Positions 49,741-61,244 of a stretch of DNA of 64,000 nucleotides are shown in pieces. The stretch is from Heterobilharzia americana (Eukaryota > Platyhelminthes > Trematoda > Strigeidida > Schistosomatidae): positions 58,251,491 to 58,315,490 of the forward strand of contig OX104130.1 of the NCBI GenBank assembly GCA_944470555.2, given 5' to 3'. How positions within the stretch are numbered: the stretch's first letter is position 1; every line of letters begins with the position of its first letter. The notes beneath the pieces are model-generated. The model was not told where the DNA came from. It ran no database searches and saw only the letters and a program-made list of their open reading frames with translations. The position numbers and the translations under genes are program-made.

Positions 49741-49995
49741 GTGTAGTGGATAACACCCTGGCGTTTTAAGCGATCGCTTCTGAGTCCGAATCCCGGTGGG
49801 AACAACATCACTCACTGAGAAGCAGGCACATCCAGCTGACGAGTTCTAAATAGGACGAAATGTGTATCCTGGATTCCACTGCTAGCTACGACCCATCATT
49901 AATATAATTAGAACGCAGGCAATATCGAAGCATCCGCACAGGAACCCATATGCCAATAGAGACCGATCAATTCGGTCCAATCAACGACGTATGAT
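49741..49995 (+). repeat. SM-alpha-like SINE unit (family A), + strand
   Basis: tRNA-like head fragment with B-box-like GAGTCCGAATCCCGG, ribozyme, then GGCAATATCGAAGCATCCGC and the GACCGATCAATTCGGTCCAA tail. Inverse complement of the - strand units to its left. Confidence 0.8.
49822..49882 (+). ncRNA. hammerhead ribozyme (family A)
   Basis: GCAGGCACATCCAG, CTGACGAGTTC, GGACGAAATGTGTATC, CTGGATTCCACTGC. Core intact with one G-U pair in stem II. Confidence 0.8.
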
Positions 49996-50013
49996 ATAAA
50001 AACAATTATATCA

Positions 50014-50275
50014 ATCCAAATTGTGTTGTTGCTGATGCAGAGATAATAAAGTCTAAACCGATGTTGGAAGTAAATGCTACAGTCACTCCTTCTGCTTACT
50101 AATTAGTAATTCCTAAGAGACAACTAACTGTACTCCATCTCGTCTGTTAACTGTCTCAATTTGCTCATATATGTAGGACTTCAGCTGTCAATCATTCGTG
50201 GTATGACTGGAAACCCTTTTGTAGAGCCAAAGTCAATTTTATGGCGTATTTTTATGAAGTGTAGTGTGATTGCTG
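50014..50275 (+). repeat. unknown repeat, copy 2
   Basis: Direct copy of 45838-46110; begins right after the SM-alpha-like unit. Confidence 0.85.
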
Positions 50276-50563
50276 ATTTGTTTTCTAGTGATTACTAACC
50301 CACCTGAGAATTTATGTTCAACAGATTTGATTTTCATCTACCTTTAACACTGACTGCTTCGATATTGAAATAACTTTACATCATACCTTATTTTGGTTAT
50401 TGTGTTTCACGTATTCTCAGAGATTTATAACTGTAGAGCCTGAAGAAGTTATTGAAAACAATTGTTCTTTCAAATTATTCTTGTTCTTGTCGATAGGCTT
50501 ACGCAGGTTTGAGTGGTGACTCCCATAGATGGCAGTTTTTTTAATTTTAATTTTTAATTTCAC

Positions 50564-50633
<70 letters not shown>
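50564..50633. repeat. (ATT)n microsatellite
   Basis: About 23 ATT units, flanked by the inverted 11-mers CATAGATGGCA (50524) and TGCCATCTATG (50633). Confidence 0.97.
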
Positions 50634-50799
50634 GCCATCTATGTAACCTCTACCAGCCAAAATATTTGCAAAGAATTATTTTCATCATCGAAATTGCAGC
50701 TGATAAGTATCCGATTAGAGGAAAAATACAAATTTAATCGAAAAGTTTCCTAGCTCATTAACTAACTTAATAACAAAAGTATGATATTCGACAACTTAC

Positions 50800-50874
50800 T
50801 CCACGGCCATTGCAGTAACATGAGTGAGGAGATCGAATTTCATCCACTGACTTACAAGAGCCATTGTAACAGAA
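50800..50874 (-). CDS. ADAM family protein, short Cys-rich/EGF junction exon
   Basis: A 75-nt phase 0/0 exon between acceptor CTTCACATAG and donor GTAAGT. The frame reads FCYNGSCKSVDEI and then SCYCNGRG. It joins the previous GTPCSRG to give the ADAM pattern CxxG-CxNGxC, and supplies the first cysteines of the EGF-like repeat (CNGRG, compare CHGRGVCNN in ADAM12). No open frame of this size would be found without splice-phase reading. Confidence 0.88.
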
Positions 50875-51269
50875 CTATGTGAAGAAAAATTAAGATTTTC
50901 ATACTTGAAAAATAAAGAGGGGTATACAGGAAATAAAAGTTTCAGATGACAAGCATGCATAAAGATGCTGTATTATGAGGTTGGTTAGTGAAAACAGCAT
51001 CTTGGTGAGATAATCATCAAAATGCGAATCAGTGAATATACACATCGGTTCATCCTAGGACTTTGAGTGTCTGTCAAAGGGAAAATAATTCTACATCAGA
51101 TTATTTAACCTGATATAGTACACAGTGATACAGTATTCATTTACTCATGAATAATACTTTTTCACTGTGTGTCATACTAAATAAACTAATGCAGTGTAGA
51201 ATTAATTACACTCACCACACAGCCCTTATTGCATGCTTATTTATATAGATGAAAGGTAAGGATTATACT

Positions 51270-51950
51270 CAGTCAACCTAACGTTAATAAGTGCAAAGAC
51301 CTCGAACGAATGATCCAGCAATTCAAAAGCTGGCGACTAAACCACTGACCGACTTTTCCTTAATCGTACGGATTCTACGCATCGAAATAACTCCGAAACA
51401 AAACCGACGCATTCTAACAGGTATCTAGACTTCAAATCATCTCATCCAACGTCAGTTGAGGCAGGTTTAATCAAATATGTAAGTGACAGAGATAAAAAAA
51501 TTCAGTTGACTTTTTGTAAGGACTTAAACAAGGAATTGAAACCCATAAGAGACGCGTTATTAATTAACAATTATCCTCCACAGTTTATACGGAAATTCGT
51601 AGGAAAACATAAGAAATGAAATCATAACAGTAATACGAATACAAATAATGGTGACAAGACGAGCAGAAATAAGTACAAAGCCCTCATTGTGTTACCACAT
51701 AAGGAAGGAATATCAGCAACATCAAGTAGGATTCTCAACAGGGCTGGAATTAGGGTGGCATTTAAACCTACAAACTCACCCAGAGATAACCTTTGTCATC
51801 TTAAGTACCAGACAGATCCAACTGAGCAAAAACCAAATTCGATGTAGTGACTGTGGGTTCAAGTACATAGGTCGAACTAGCCGGTCAAGGTCAACTAGAA
51901 TAGCAGAAGATAGGAATTTAGCTGGGTCCCTATGAGCCGTAAGCAAAACC
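51270..51950 (+). mobile_element. Penelope-like element, RT C-terminal fragment
   Basis: Frames encode YLDFKSSHPTSVEAGLIKYV, DLNKELKPIRDALLINNYP, then KALIVLPHKEGISAT and IRVAFKPTNSPRDNL, then CSDCGFKYIGRTSR (GIY-YIG entry). This order is that of PLE proteins from RT to nuclease. Frame-shifted, so a pseudogene. Confidence 0.85.
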
Positions 51951-51954
51951 CGAC

Positions 51955-52650
51955 CTTATCTAATTGTCACTTGCATTAAAGGCGAGTCTGCAGTCCTGAT
52001 GCATTAGAAGGGGAGATTTCTGCTGTAAAGAAAAGCCTAATTGAAAACGATCTCCCACCACGCTTTACAGAGAAAAAAATCAAACATAAACCTCGCAAAG
52101 ATAACCTTACCACTGTGTCAAAAAAGACACTGTATGAATCTAAACTTCAAAGCTGATTCTGCCGCTGACAATCTAAAAAGGAGGATATCAAATACTCCAA
52201 GGAGAACATTCTTTACATCGAAGCTGAGAGTATTATTCTCATGACACCCAATGATCTCTAACAACTCATAGGAGACACTTTCGCATGTGACCACTTCTAC
52301 GTGCATATATCAGTTCACCTGATCCTGTGGATCCATATATATAGGTCGTTCGATGAGACTGTCATCCAAAAGAGTTCAAGAGCACTATCCCATATGGTTA
52401 CAAAGAAGTGATAATGGAGCGATTAGGAGCGCTATAACTGAACATATAGTGAACATGACTCACCCTATCTAAAGAACCTTCTCGTTCAAAGTCATCTATA
52501 AAGTAAAAAAAAAACCTTCCAAAAGCTGTATACCATCGTATTCTCTGCTTCGCCGAAGCTCTTGCCATCCATATGGAGAAACCTGAACTGTGTATGCAAA
52601 AGAAGACTGTTCAACCCCTTCTCCTTTCATGGTCTTGGTTTTCAGTCTTT
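51955..52650 (+). mobile_element. second Penelope-like element, different family
   Basis: Frames encode NLNFKADSAADNLKRRISNT, SKLRVLFS, then HYPIWLQRSDNGAIRSAIT and HIVNMTHPI-stop-RTFSFKVIYKV, the linker and nuclease C-terminal half of a PLE. Its motifs differ from the neighbour at 51270-51950 and the frame is broken. 52650-52900 shows only an AT/CT-rich open frame without recognised domain. Confidence 0.8.
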
Positions 52651-53679
52651 GGAATCTCCTCTCCCCCTCCCTTTCTTTTCATCTTTCTGTGTTGACACTA
52701 TTCACTTCCCAAGTAATTTGCTACTCTTTCTGGTTGCTCTCTCTCTGATTACAATTCAGTTTCAAATCATGTCGTTATTTCACGAAACTTCTTGTCCAAA
52801 CCTATTTCGATTAATATTCACTAGTCATCAGTTTTTGGTTGTTCTTTTCACTTTAATGACAGCTCATTTATCGACACTGTGTTGCCATGCTTGACAAACC
52901 CTTTTTTAACTATCAAATCCTTACACTTGAAGAATGTATAAATTTGCGATCGTCCAGCTTTGAAAATGAAATCGCCGAAAAGAAACTATTCGCTGAAATA
53001 CTTGTTCTTTTTTCAAGTATAGAATGACAGGTCCCAATAAGATCAATAATCCAGGGAAAAAAACTCCGCTGTTGCAATGCATTCATTAGCACACAACCAC
53101 ACAATACAATGGGATAAAATCACTGTACTTAAGTCCAATGTAATTAGGTGGAGAGAGATTGCTGTCTGAAGCTTTGTTCATCGAATCAACAACCAACACA
53201 TGCAATAGGAATAAAACAACACTTGCCAGCGATATGGAAAACTTCGCTACCAATAGAAGCAAAGAATATGAGATGACAGGACTAGAAAAATCAGATATCG
53301 AAAGAAGTGTGGTTACATTTATATGATTGTGCATACTAATTTATGCTTGAAACGTCATCCAGTAAGTAGTACTGTATCAGTATTATGAATCAAATGAACA
53401 AACCTAATGTGAAATTAAATTCTACCACAGTGATCAAGTTTTACACTTATATTAATGTCAAAGACTTATTGATAGAAGCTGAAAATATAAAGAGAGATTG
53501 CATTGTTTACTAAGTGGATAATGAATCATGCTTTATTGTAAAGTCCTAAATGCTGACGACATTTCATCAGTCATATTGGTAATGTGATCATCAAGCTACA
53601 AGACCACCTGCTGTTCTTCACTTTGCTTGATGTCAGGTGACTGTAGACAGTGAATTACAGTCTCTAGTTAACCTGAACT

Positions 53680-53720
53680 TCGTCCTTGTTAGTACCTATC
53701 AGTAAGGGTGCATCTGCAGT
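53680..53720 (-). repeat. family-B SINE fragment
   Basis: TTCGTCCTTGTTAGTACCTA and TCAGTAAGGGTGCATCTGCA resemble the - strand family-B ribozyme segment; decayed. Confidence 0.4.
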
Positions 53721-54324
53721 TTCAACGAGAATGAGATTTATATCCGCACCACGAGACGCTACATCCACAAAAGTCAACATTAAGCCACTCAAGTCAATTG
53801 GAAACGCAAGAAATAGTAACTGGTCTTTAAAATGAATGAAAAATTTCTTCAGTATATAGGATACTGTTTTCATCAATATTTACTGTAAAGAAATGGGAAG
53901 GGGGAGGAAGTGCTATAACACCAAAAGCGTTATTTGCATTATAGTATAGTGTAGTATAGTATCATTAGAAAATCAACATTCAGTCCCTTTGATGATTCGA
54001 ATGCAAAACAAAACAGTCATCGTTTACAGACTGTTGATAACAACAGTATTTACCAGCGTAGTGTACCATTACGAATACATTGAATACATCCAGCTAATCC
54101 TTTATATATATAGACAGTAAGTAAATAAGTTAACGAAACATGGAGTAAACTCTTCGAAGAATCCTCACTTTTTTTCGGTCTTATTCACAATTTTTAATGT
54201 ACGAAATGTATTTGTAACTTGAAGTTAGTTGTATTTTGAAGTGAATTTCACATTAATAACACTAAAAACCTATAAAGTAACTGTGGATCAGTGTTGTGAT
54301 GCAAAGATGCAGTTTGTTAGCCAG

Positions 54325-54500
54325 ACAGAGGCAATCAGCTTGTTGGCACTCATCAGCAAGGTATATCTGCAACCCCGACGGAACTGATGTCCCGTCTAAA
54401 ATTCGAACCCATGTCACCAAATGTTATAGTCAGAAGCGTTATCACTGAGGTATTCGGCTCGCGAATGATCTCCTGTAGGACTGAATTAGATACACATGAC
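54325..54500 (-). repeat. family-B SINE copy
   Basis: CTTGTTGGCACTCATCAGCA and GGTATATCTGCAACCCCGAC (- strand ribozyme and arm), then a B-box complement AATTCGAACCC. GAAA box lost. Confidence 0.65.
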
Positions 54501-54899
54501 ACCAATCAACGTAAAGATGCAGTTCATCACACACTTAGATATGAATAAAGGAACTTCTCGGCAGTTCCAGCCTTACGGACGCTACATACGCTACACGTGA
54601 TAGTAAGTAGTCTAGTGTACTACTTCATACGTTTCTAAGGATAGTTTTCGGGACATTTTTTGAGTAGCATTGTTATAAAGACGTATCTACAAGACTTTTT
54701 TCATTTACTTATCCATGAATTTTTCTTTTATTAGCTGGCTTAGTTTATTTGATGTTTCAAATCCGAAAATCAGTGATGTCATGAAAAAGTAAGCAGTTTG
54801 AGCTCAAAAAAGGTAGAATGAGCTGTGAATAAGAAAATCGTGAACGTGACTACTTTACATACAACATAGAAAAACGTTGTTATCATTCGGTCAACTTAC

Positions 54900-55173
54900 G
54901 CCACGAGAACAAGGTGTTCCATCGGGAACCATACCAGCATCTTGAGTGTTTCCTGCATACAGTCCGAATCCAGCACCATTTGGATTAATTTGAAATAATT
55001 TACTTTTATCCTGTGTAACAGAATCCGAAGCAGGCCAAACTGGATCATAAACTAGTGCTGAACAGGATCGACCTGTTGAGTGAATAACACGAGTTTGTGA
55101 TTGAACCCAACCTAAAAGCATAGCTTTTTCATTTTGATGATGACACCACAAGCGTCCACAGGATGTATCATGC
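54900..55173 (-). CDS. ADAM family protein, cysteine-rich domain exon 2
   Basis: The acceptor TTTCTTTCTCATAG precedes 55173; its first G completes a Trp codon with TG from the previous exon (ACETW). The frame continues HDTSCGRLWCHHQ, then GAGFGLYAGN and DAGMVPDGTPCSRG. This fits the distal cysteine-rich domain of ADAM12/19, where DxGxVxxGTxCG precedes the next cysteine motif. 274 nt, leaving phase 0 at a GTAAGT donor. Confidence 0.9.
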
Positions 55174-55794
55174 CTATGAGAAAGAAAATAATTGGAAAAC
55201 ATTGAGGTATAGAAATAGCAACAGAAACTTTCTCTAAGCATCTTCGCGTACTGAATAGAAAATAGTAGTATATAGTGGTCACTTCAAATTATCGACTGAA
55301 GACTAAAAAGTGTACTGCTACTTTAATCGTCCATTGGTGATGCAAAATACTCACCTACCTGATAAGGTACATAGAAATGCTTAGAGATTATTTGCAGTGA
55401 AGCACTGTTCAAATTCCCCAGAAACTTAGATACAAAAGAATAAGCAAGCACTATTTTGGTTGATAAGCAATCTTTCGAAGACAAATTCAAAATGGAATTC
55501 ATAACCAATAACTTTACTAAACTTAGAAACGAAATCATCATAGTGATAGGAACTTTTGACCACATGCAAACTTTTGCATAGTCAATTGCCAAATTTGAAC
55601 TTGTTCAGAAATACCAGAAGTAATTTAGGGAATGACTTGTTGAAATTCTGATTTGTATTAAAATCAGTAAAACTTCATATATGTTACTCAGGTATTTTTG
55701 AAGGTGTTCGGTTAGTAAATACTGTGAGTGAACATGGAAGTTATAACTCACTACTCGGGATCTTCAACAATGCATCACAAATACTTATACTTCT

Positions 55795-56165
55795 GGTTGG
55801 TATTCGTCATGAACTGGTATCAGTTAGAAAAACATTGGTAACCTGAGAGCATTGGGCAGCTGTTTCATCGTAGTATGAGACTCCTCACCACTGCGCACAC
55901 ATGACCCTGCGCCGCTAGCGGTGGAACCCAGGACCTTCGGGTCCCGTGCTTGGCAAAATACCACCGAGCCACTGGTCCAGAGCCTAATGGTCCATATTTC
56001 CTACTTCTGTCAGTTCACAGTATAGCACAACTTCCAATCAACGGCGTCGTTGTGTATCTGTCCTCACATCCGATTTGGCTGCCTCCATCGGTAACAACTT
56101 CTCATCAGAACTTCCGGAATCACCTTTCGAGGAGAGTCGCCAATGACCACTTAGATTTCTCAAAA
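55795..56165. repeat. family-C SINE, inverted arrangement (truncated)
   Basis: - strand arm with core GTGAGGAG (first C lost) ... TGAAACAGC, a tRNA-like head, then a short + strand part with a decayed head ending about 56165. Confidence 0.6.
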
Positions 56166-56169
56166 AACC

Positions 56170-57735
56170 AGAGTTGAAAAATGACTGAAATCTTTTAACC
56201 AGAAAATCCTTAGTACAAATTAAATTTCTTGTGATTGGTAATCACTAAGGCTTTTTTATATGTTGCTAATGCCTATAAAAGTAACACGAGGAAAACAAAA
56301 TAAATATGCATAGAATTTGAAGAGAAACTATGAACAAATAGTGTACACCTGTTAAGTATATTATTTTATGGTGGTGAATCATTCCTCTGGTTGCTTTCAT
56401 TATCACTAACTCCCTTTCCCGTTATTTTCGTTTTTTCGAATAAATGTAGATATAAGAAACATATATTATACTGATGTAAAATCTTAGCTTCTTGCTGGTT
56501 AGCGTTAACATCTACCTAGTTTCGAGTCCCATTTCGAAAAGAAAAACACTCTTGAGTATGCTAACACGTTCAACTGATCAGTTTTATTAATATTCTAGTA
56601 AAATCTTGACATTATAATGAATTATTATTCCATACTGGTCCGTTTGTTTGGTGGAGGACGCTTCGGATACAGTTTATCACCCATAATCAAAGCAAGGTGG
56701 TGTTACAGATTTCGAAGTCCTATAGGTCCTTATACTTCCAAATCTCGTTAGTAGGAGAGTTTTCTAAAGGTCAAGATCAAGATTGTATCAGGTTTCGATT
56801 TGATGAATGACAATGAAATTAATGTACTGTCGAGTGTTATCTAGTACCGGTGCCTTGCTCATTTCTTCCATTTTTACGATTACCGACTGCACATCATCAC
56901 TATTGATGCTGAGGCTAACTTTAAACCTTATCGTTCTCAAAGACAATCGGACTAAATCTTTGCTTATCGATTAATTTATTTGAAGCTTAAAAGAAGCACT
57001 GTCGTTAACTAACTTATGGCTGCATTTTACTCCTTTTTTTCAACAGCTATACTCTACTTAATATCTACTAAAAGTCTTTTCAAACAAAGACCTGAAATTC
57101 ATAACTTCAAATGTAGCAACGATACACTTTCGTCAATTTCATCCTTCATGAAATCAATCAGGTGCATGACTGAACTTTAGACAAACAGCTCTATTTAAAA
57201 AGATCATTTTCCAATGACTTCTTCAAAGGAATACGAAAGTAATTAGTTAGAACGACAGGAGATACAAACTTTTAAACATCAAGCAAAATGATGTTAAATT
57301 ATTACATAAGAATCCTAGACAAATTCATCTGACAAATGTGTTAATGTTACTCAAACAGGAGTTGAGCTCGAAAACTCAGAGTATTTAGTCACATTCGACA
57401 TGTTCAGTAGGAATAGGTATGTAGTTTCAATCCACAGGTTTAATATTAGCGCTAACTTCGAGGCCTAGTTTCGATTTCGCCGTAAGGAGTTATGCACATT
57501 TGTATCAGTGGTAGTCAGCGACTCGATAATAAGCACGAAATAGCTGCTCAACGATGTGAATTTTCACCATAATCTACCTTAGAGTGATTATGACCCTTAA
57601 ATGTGGCAAAAACGATAAATTTATTCGGATGAAATTGTGTTCACGATAGTTTAAGGGTTATAAGAAGCCGCATTGTAGTAAGCTTACTAAATCGATAAAA
57701 TCAATTTCACAACAACAATAAATACAAATAATTAT
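56170..57735 (-). other. ADAM intron, featureless part
   Basis: AT-rich intron sequence between Cys-rich exons 1 and 2. No open frame, repeat or RNA recognised. Confidence 0.6.
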
Positions 57736-57739
57736 TTAC

Positions 57740-57960
57740 CATGTCTCACAAGCTTTGCCTGTCCATGTTTTTACATCTTCCCATCTATCCCTAGGAGGTG
57801 GTCGATAAATTCCACAATTTGCTACAGAATCCACAGTTGGTTTTCTATCCCATACTTCATTATTATAAAAACAATATTTATCACCAAGTGTTCCTGTTTT
57901 ACCCCATAATACACGACACCAACCATCAGCTTCACGACAACCTCCACGGACACAATGTGC
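57740..57960 (-). CDS. ADAM family protein, cysteine-rich domain exon 1
   Basis: Read on the - strand, the acceptor TTTTCATGAAG precedes 57960. The frame gives HCVRGGCREADGWCRVLWG, then DKYCFYN and ANCGIY. This is the ADAM cysteine-rich domain signature (family form CYNGxCPTxxxQCxxLWG...CF). The exon is 221 nt and ends in phase 2 (TG) at a GTAAAT donor at 57739. The upstream disintegrin and metalloprotease exons are not found in 57961-64000, so the preceding intron is probably over 6 kb. ADAMs are membrane proteases or adhesion proteins acting on the cell surface or in secretory compartments. Confidence 0.88.
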
Positions 57961-58924
57961 CTTCATGAAAAGAAAAACACACATCGATGACAAGGTGAAT
58001 AGAATTAATATAATCAAGCTTTATCATTTGCAGTACCATCTAGTTCTTATTCGAAAAACAGTACATTAATAGTACATTCGACTTGTCAACTATGTTATTT
58101 TTTAACCTAACTCATCGTTTTTTTTAAAAATGTAATGACAATAATAATAATAATTAAACAATATTTGAAAACTCGGTGTGCACAACTATTCATATAATTG
58201 ACAGTGAGGCCACCCTAGCAACTTCTGTAATAACTAATCAGGTTTCGGTATTCCAGTTAAAAAAGTAATATTTAATAAAATGCAGCAGCCAAATTGGTTA
58301 TCTCAGCCATTACTAGGGTGGCCTTAAAAGTCGCTGCAAGAAGTCATTGAATATCCTGTGACCTTCACTCTCAATCAAGGTCGATTATAAATTTGTATTC
58401 ATATCAGTCTGAGCTTCATTCATTATACAGTTTAGTTTGATTAAGCAATATGATTTGTGAAACGATAAGATACATACATCAGTTTTCTTGATCATTAATC
58501 AGATTTTAGGATAATTTTAAAAAAATCGAGTGCAATCAGTTTGTCGATTACTTCAATCTTGTGAGCACTACTAACCACTCGGCTACACTACGCTACATTA
58601 CATCCTTCTTATTGAGCGCATTCGGTCATTTTCCCTCATAATCGGCAACAATTACGTCACAACAACAAAACAACCTATCTGTTGGAGGAAATGATACGAA
58701 AAACTGTAATTACCTTAACACTTGAAACTGACGGAAAACCTATGTTACAATCTAAGTCAAACCGGTAGTTTCAATATAAACCGATCTAGGAGTAGTATAA
58801 TAAACATGTTCGACTTTTTATAACTGCGAAAATTAAAAGAATGTGGTGGTGTGTAGAAAGCTGATATTATAATAGTACAGTGAGTTATTTATTGATAGAT
58901 ATCTCAACATAATATTAGGCGCGG

Positions 58925-59300
58925 TAATTGAAGGTGGAATGATGAAGAGGTGGGTCAAGACATGGTCAAAACTAGAGGTCTCCAGGTTACCAACTCAGCC
59001 AGACTCAACTACCAACTAGTTCATTCTAATCAATGAGAATTTTGAACGGCTGATAAGTAAATCTGTGATTTTTCCCTATCCCTTCATTGTAATCACACAT
59101 CTTCTTGGCTCAATTCAAATTCAACTGAACTAGAGAAGAGAAGCAGCTATGTCTCCTTAGTTCGTTTGGTAGGATTCCAGGTCGGTAACGCAAAAGTCAA
59201 TGGTTTGAATCCTGCCGCGACCCAGCGTATCATTTTATCTCCAATCGTTACCCAGTACTAACAAAACCAGTCTGCCAGCTCATGGCTATGTCACATGATC
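58925..59300. repeat. tRNA-like SINE (family D), inverted pair
   Basis: Left half starts TAATTGAAGGTGGAATGATG as at 15805; the right + half has TAGTTCGTTTGGTAGGATTC (A-box), TGGTTTGAATCCTGCC (B-box) and the CCCAGTACTAACAAAACCAG tail. Confidence 0.65.
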
Positions 59301-60362
59301 TCGTAAATAAATTCAATAAACAATAAACATTCATCAGAAAATCATATAATTGCAGATATTTTAAGCGTAGACGACTATGAATGTACTGATAATTTCGACC
59401 ATTCCGCCAGGTTTCGTTTCTATAAGCACAGCCTTCGATGTCCGTTTAGACATGACATGAAAAGTCAATGGTAGAAAGTAACAAAACTAACAGAGAAAGG
59501 AAATCTAAGGCTATGAAAAGCAAAGAAAACAACTGATACCATATAAATGCTGTCGAAATTATTGACATAGTTTAAGCATTTAAACAAATTCTCTCAGGAA
59601 TTTTTCATACTATGAAGTTATTTTTCGCAAACCAACATAAAACAGGTATCCTAAATAAAGACGAAATGAAACTGTATCAGTCAATAACATTCAGCTTCTT
59701 ACTGATTGACTGAAATAATCTTAGCTCGGTCAAAAAATAATAGTTGTTTGTACCTTATCATTTGTAATTTCAGAAATATTCATCGCATACGGTGTATCTC
59801 TACTTGTGTAATCCCGGCGTAGAACAAATGATAAAATAAACAAGTATCTTGTCTTATTCCTTAACGTTTCGATCTTCCTAGAACGATCCTTTTCAGGAGT
59901 AAGAATCTGACATAAAGTTTTCAGGTTGATATTCAAGTTTGCCACAGAAGGTGACCTTTACGATCATCCAATTACATTGTGAAATGGAACAAAGATCAAT
60001 GTAGTGCAGGTGAGTGAACAAGCAAATCCCCATTTTATATGTTAAAGTCAAATATGAACGGAGAATATTCTTTTCAATAACTTCTCATCAGGTTCTACAG
60101 TTATAAAATCGATTTCAGAACTATTCTCAATAATTACAGGTCAATTACTTTTATTTTGTAATGTTATATTTTGATCACCTTACGCCTATAACTATTTACA
60201 GATACCTGACGATCCGTTGGAAATAATCAGGTATACAAAATGACCACCGTTTAAGTCATCAGAACTGGATAAAAAATATCCACATGAATGATTTCTAAAC
60301 AAAATCATCTAACCAATTCAACCACAGACTACCTGTATCCCAGACGTTGATATAACGCGCCT

Positions 60363-60389
60363 ACACACACACACACACACATACACACA
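60363..60389. repeat. (CA)n microsatellite
   Basis: About 13 CA units with one interruption. Confidence 0.95.
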
Positions 60390-60849
60390 ATCTGAAATAT
60401 AACAACCGACCGGTAAGCCCTCTTAGGCGACTTGCCATCCGAATTCCGAATCTTACAACAACGCCAGTTGATATCAGTGATAATTGAGTACATATCGCAC
60501 TAAAACACTAAATTAACTAATCCGTATCACCTCGTTTCGACACTGTACACTCAATTGTTTCAGTGCACACAAGGGTATTCGTGAAAATGCATTAATGACA
60601 GTTGCGTGTCAGCATAACAACTTATCTGCGCTTAACAGGTGTTAATTTAGGTTGCAATAAACTAAAGGATGCATATGAATATTATGGTACAGGAATAAAT
60701 TTTATAGACACCATAAAGGGAGCAAGTTGCAGAGTATCTTTTTGAATACGCACTAGTATTTCATAAGCCATCAGCCCATCACAAAAACTAACCAACAAAG
60801 TGAAACAATCAAACAATTTTCTTACATTGGTTACTGGAGAGTAGCCAAT

Positions 60850-61240
60850 TTTGTGTTATCTAGTCCAGAGAGTTGACCTATCATCGTCACGCACTTTTAT
60901 AGATATCAGCTGGTTGGAAGCAATCGACAAGAAGTCTTGAACCAACGTTGTGTGCTTGGCGGATCTGCAGTCTTGAGAGAACTGATATCATCTAGACAAT
61001 ACAAAATTGGCTACTCCTAGAGTGATCAGTTGCTGTATCTAATCTAGTCGTACAATAGGTTAGTCGCAGCCCGAATAGCTCAGTGGTAACGTCTTTGACT
61101 AAAGCACTGGGCGACGCAGGTTTCGTCCTCTCGAGGTTACAGGTACACCTTGCTGTCCCGACGAGGGCGAAACCTAGGTTCAGAACCTTCTGCTGATAGC
61201 CTCCAAGCAGCTAACAGCAATTTACTTCTTCTGCTTGAGT
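60850..61240. repeat. family-B SINE inverted pair
   Basis: The + half has CCCGAATAGCTCAGTGGTAA (good A-box) and a core with an insertion (CTGTCCCGACGAGGGCGAAA). The - half (60850-61060) is decayed. Confidence 0.7.
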
Positions 61241-61244
61241 GTAG

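Noticed and set aside
50417..50753. Open frames rich in Ile on both strands
   Set aside because: They are translations of the ATT microsatellite.
52562..52894. 110-codon + strand open frame with hydrophobic stretches
   Set aside because: Starts inside the end of the PLE fragment in another frame and is pyrimidine-rich; no splice or domain support.
58697..58734. A possible 38-nt - strand ADAM exon (CNIGFPSVSSVK) in front of the exon at 57960
   Set aside because: The phase fits at its 3' side, but the acceptor lacks a pyrimidine run and the peptide does not match the disintegrin/Cys-rich junction.
59754..59801. - strand stretch RDTPYAMNISEITNDK before a GTACAA
   Set aside because: Splice sites are weak and no ADAM cysteines are present.
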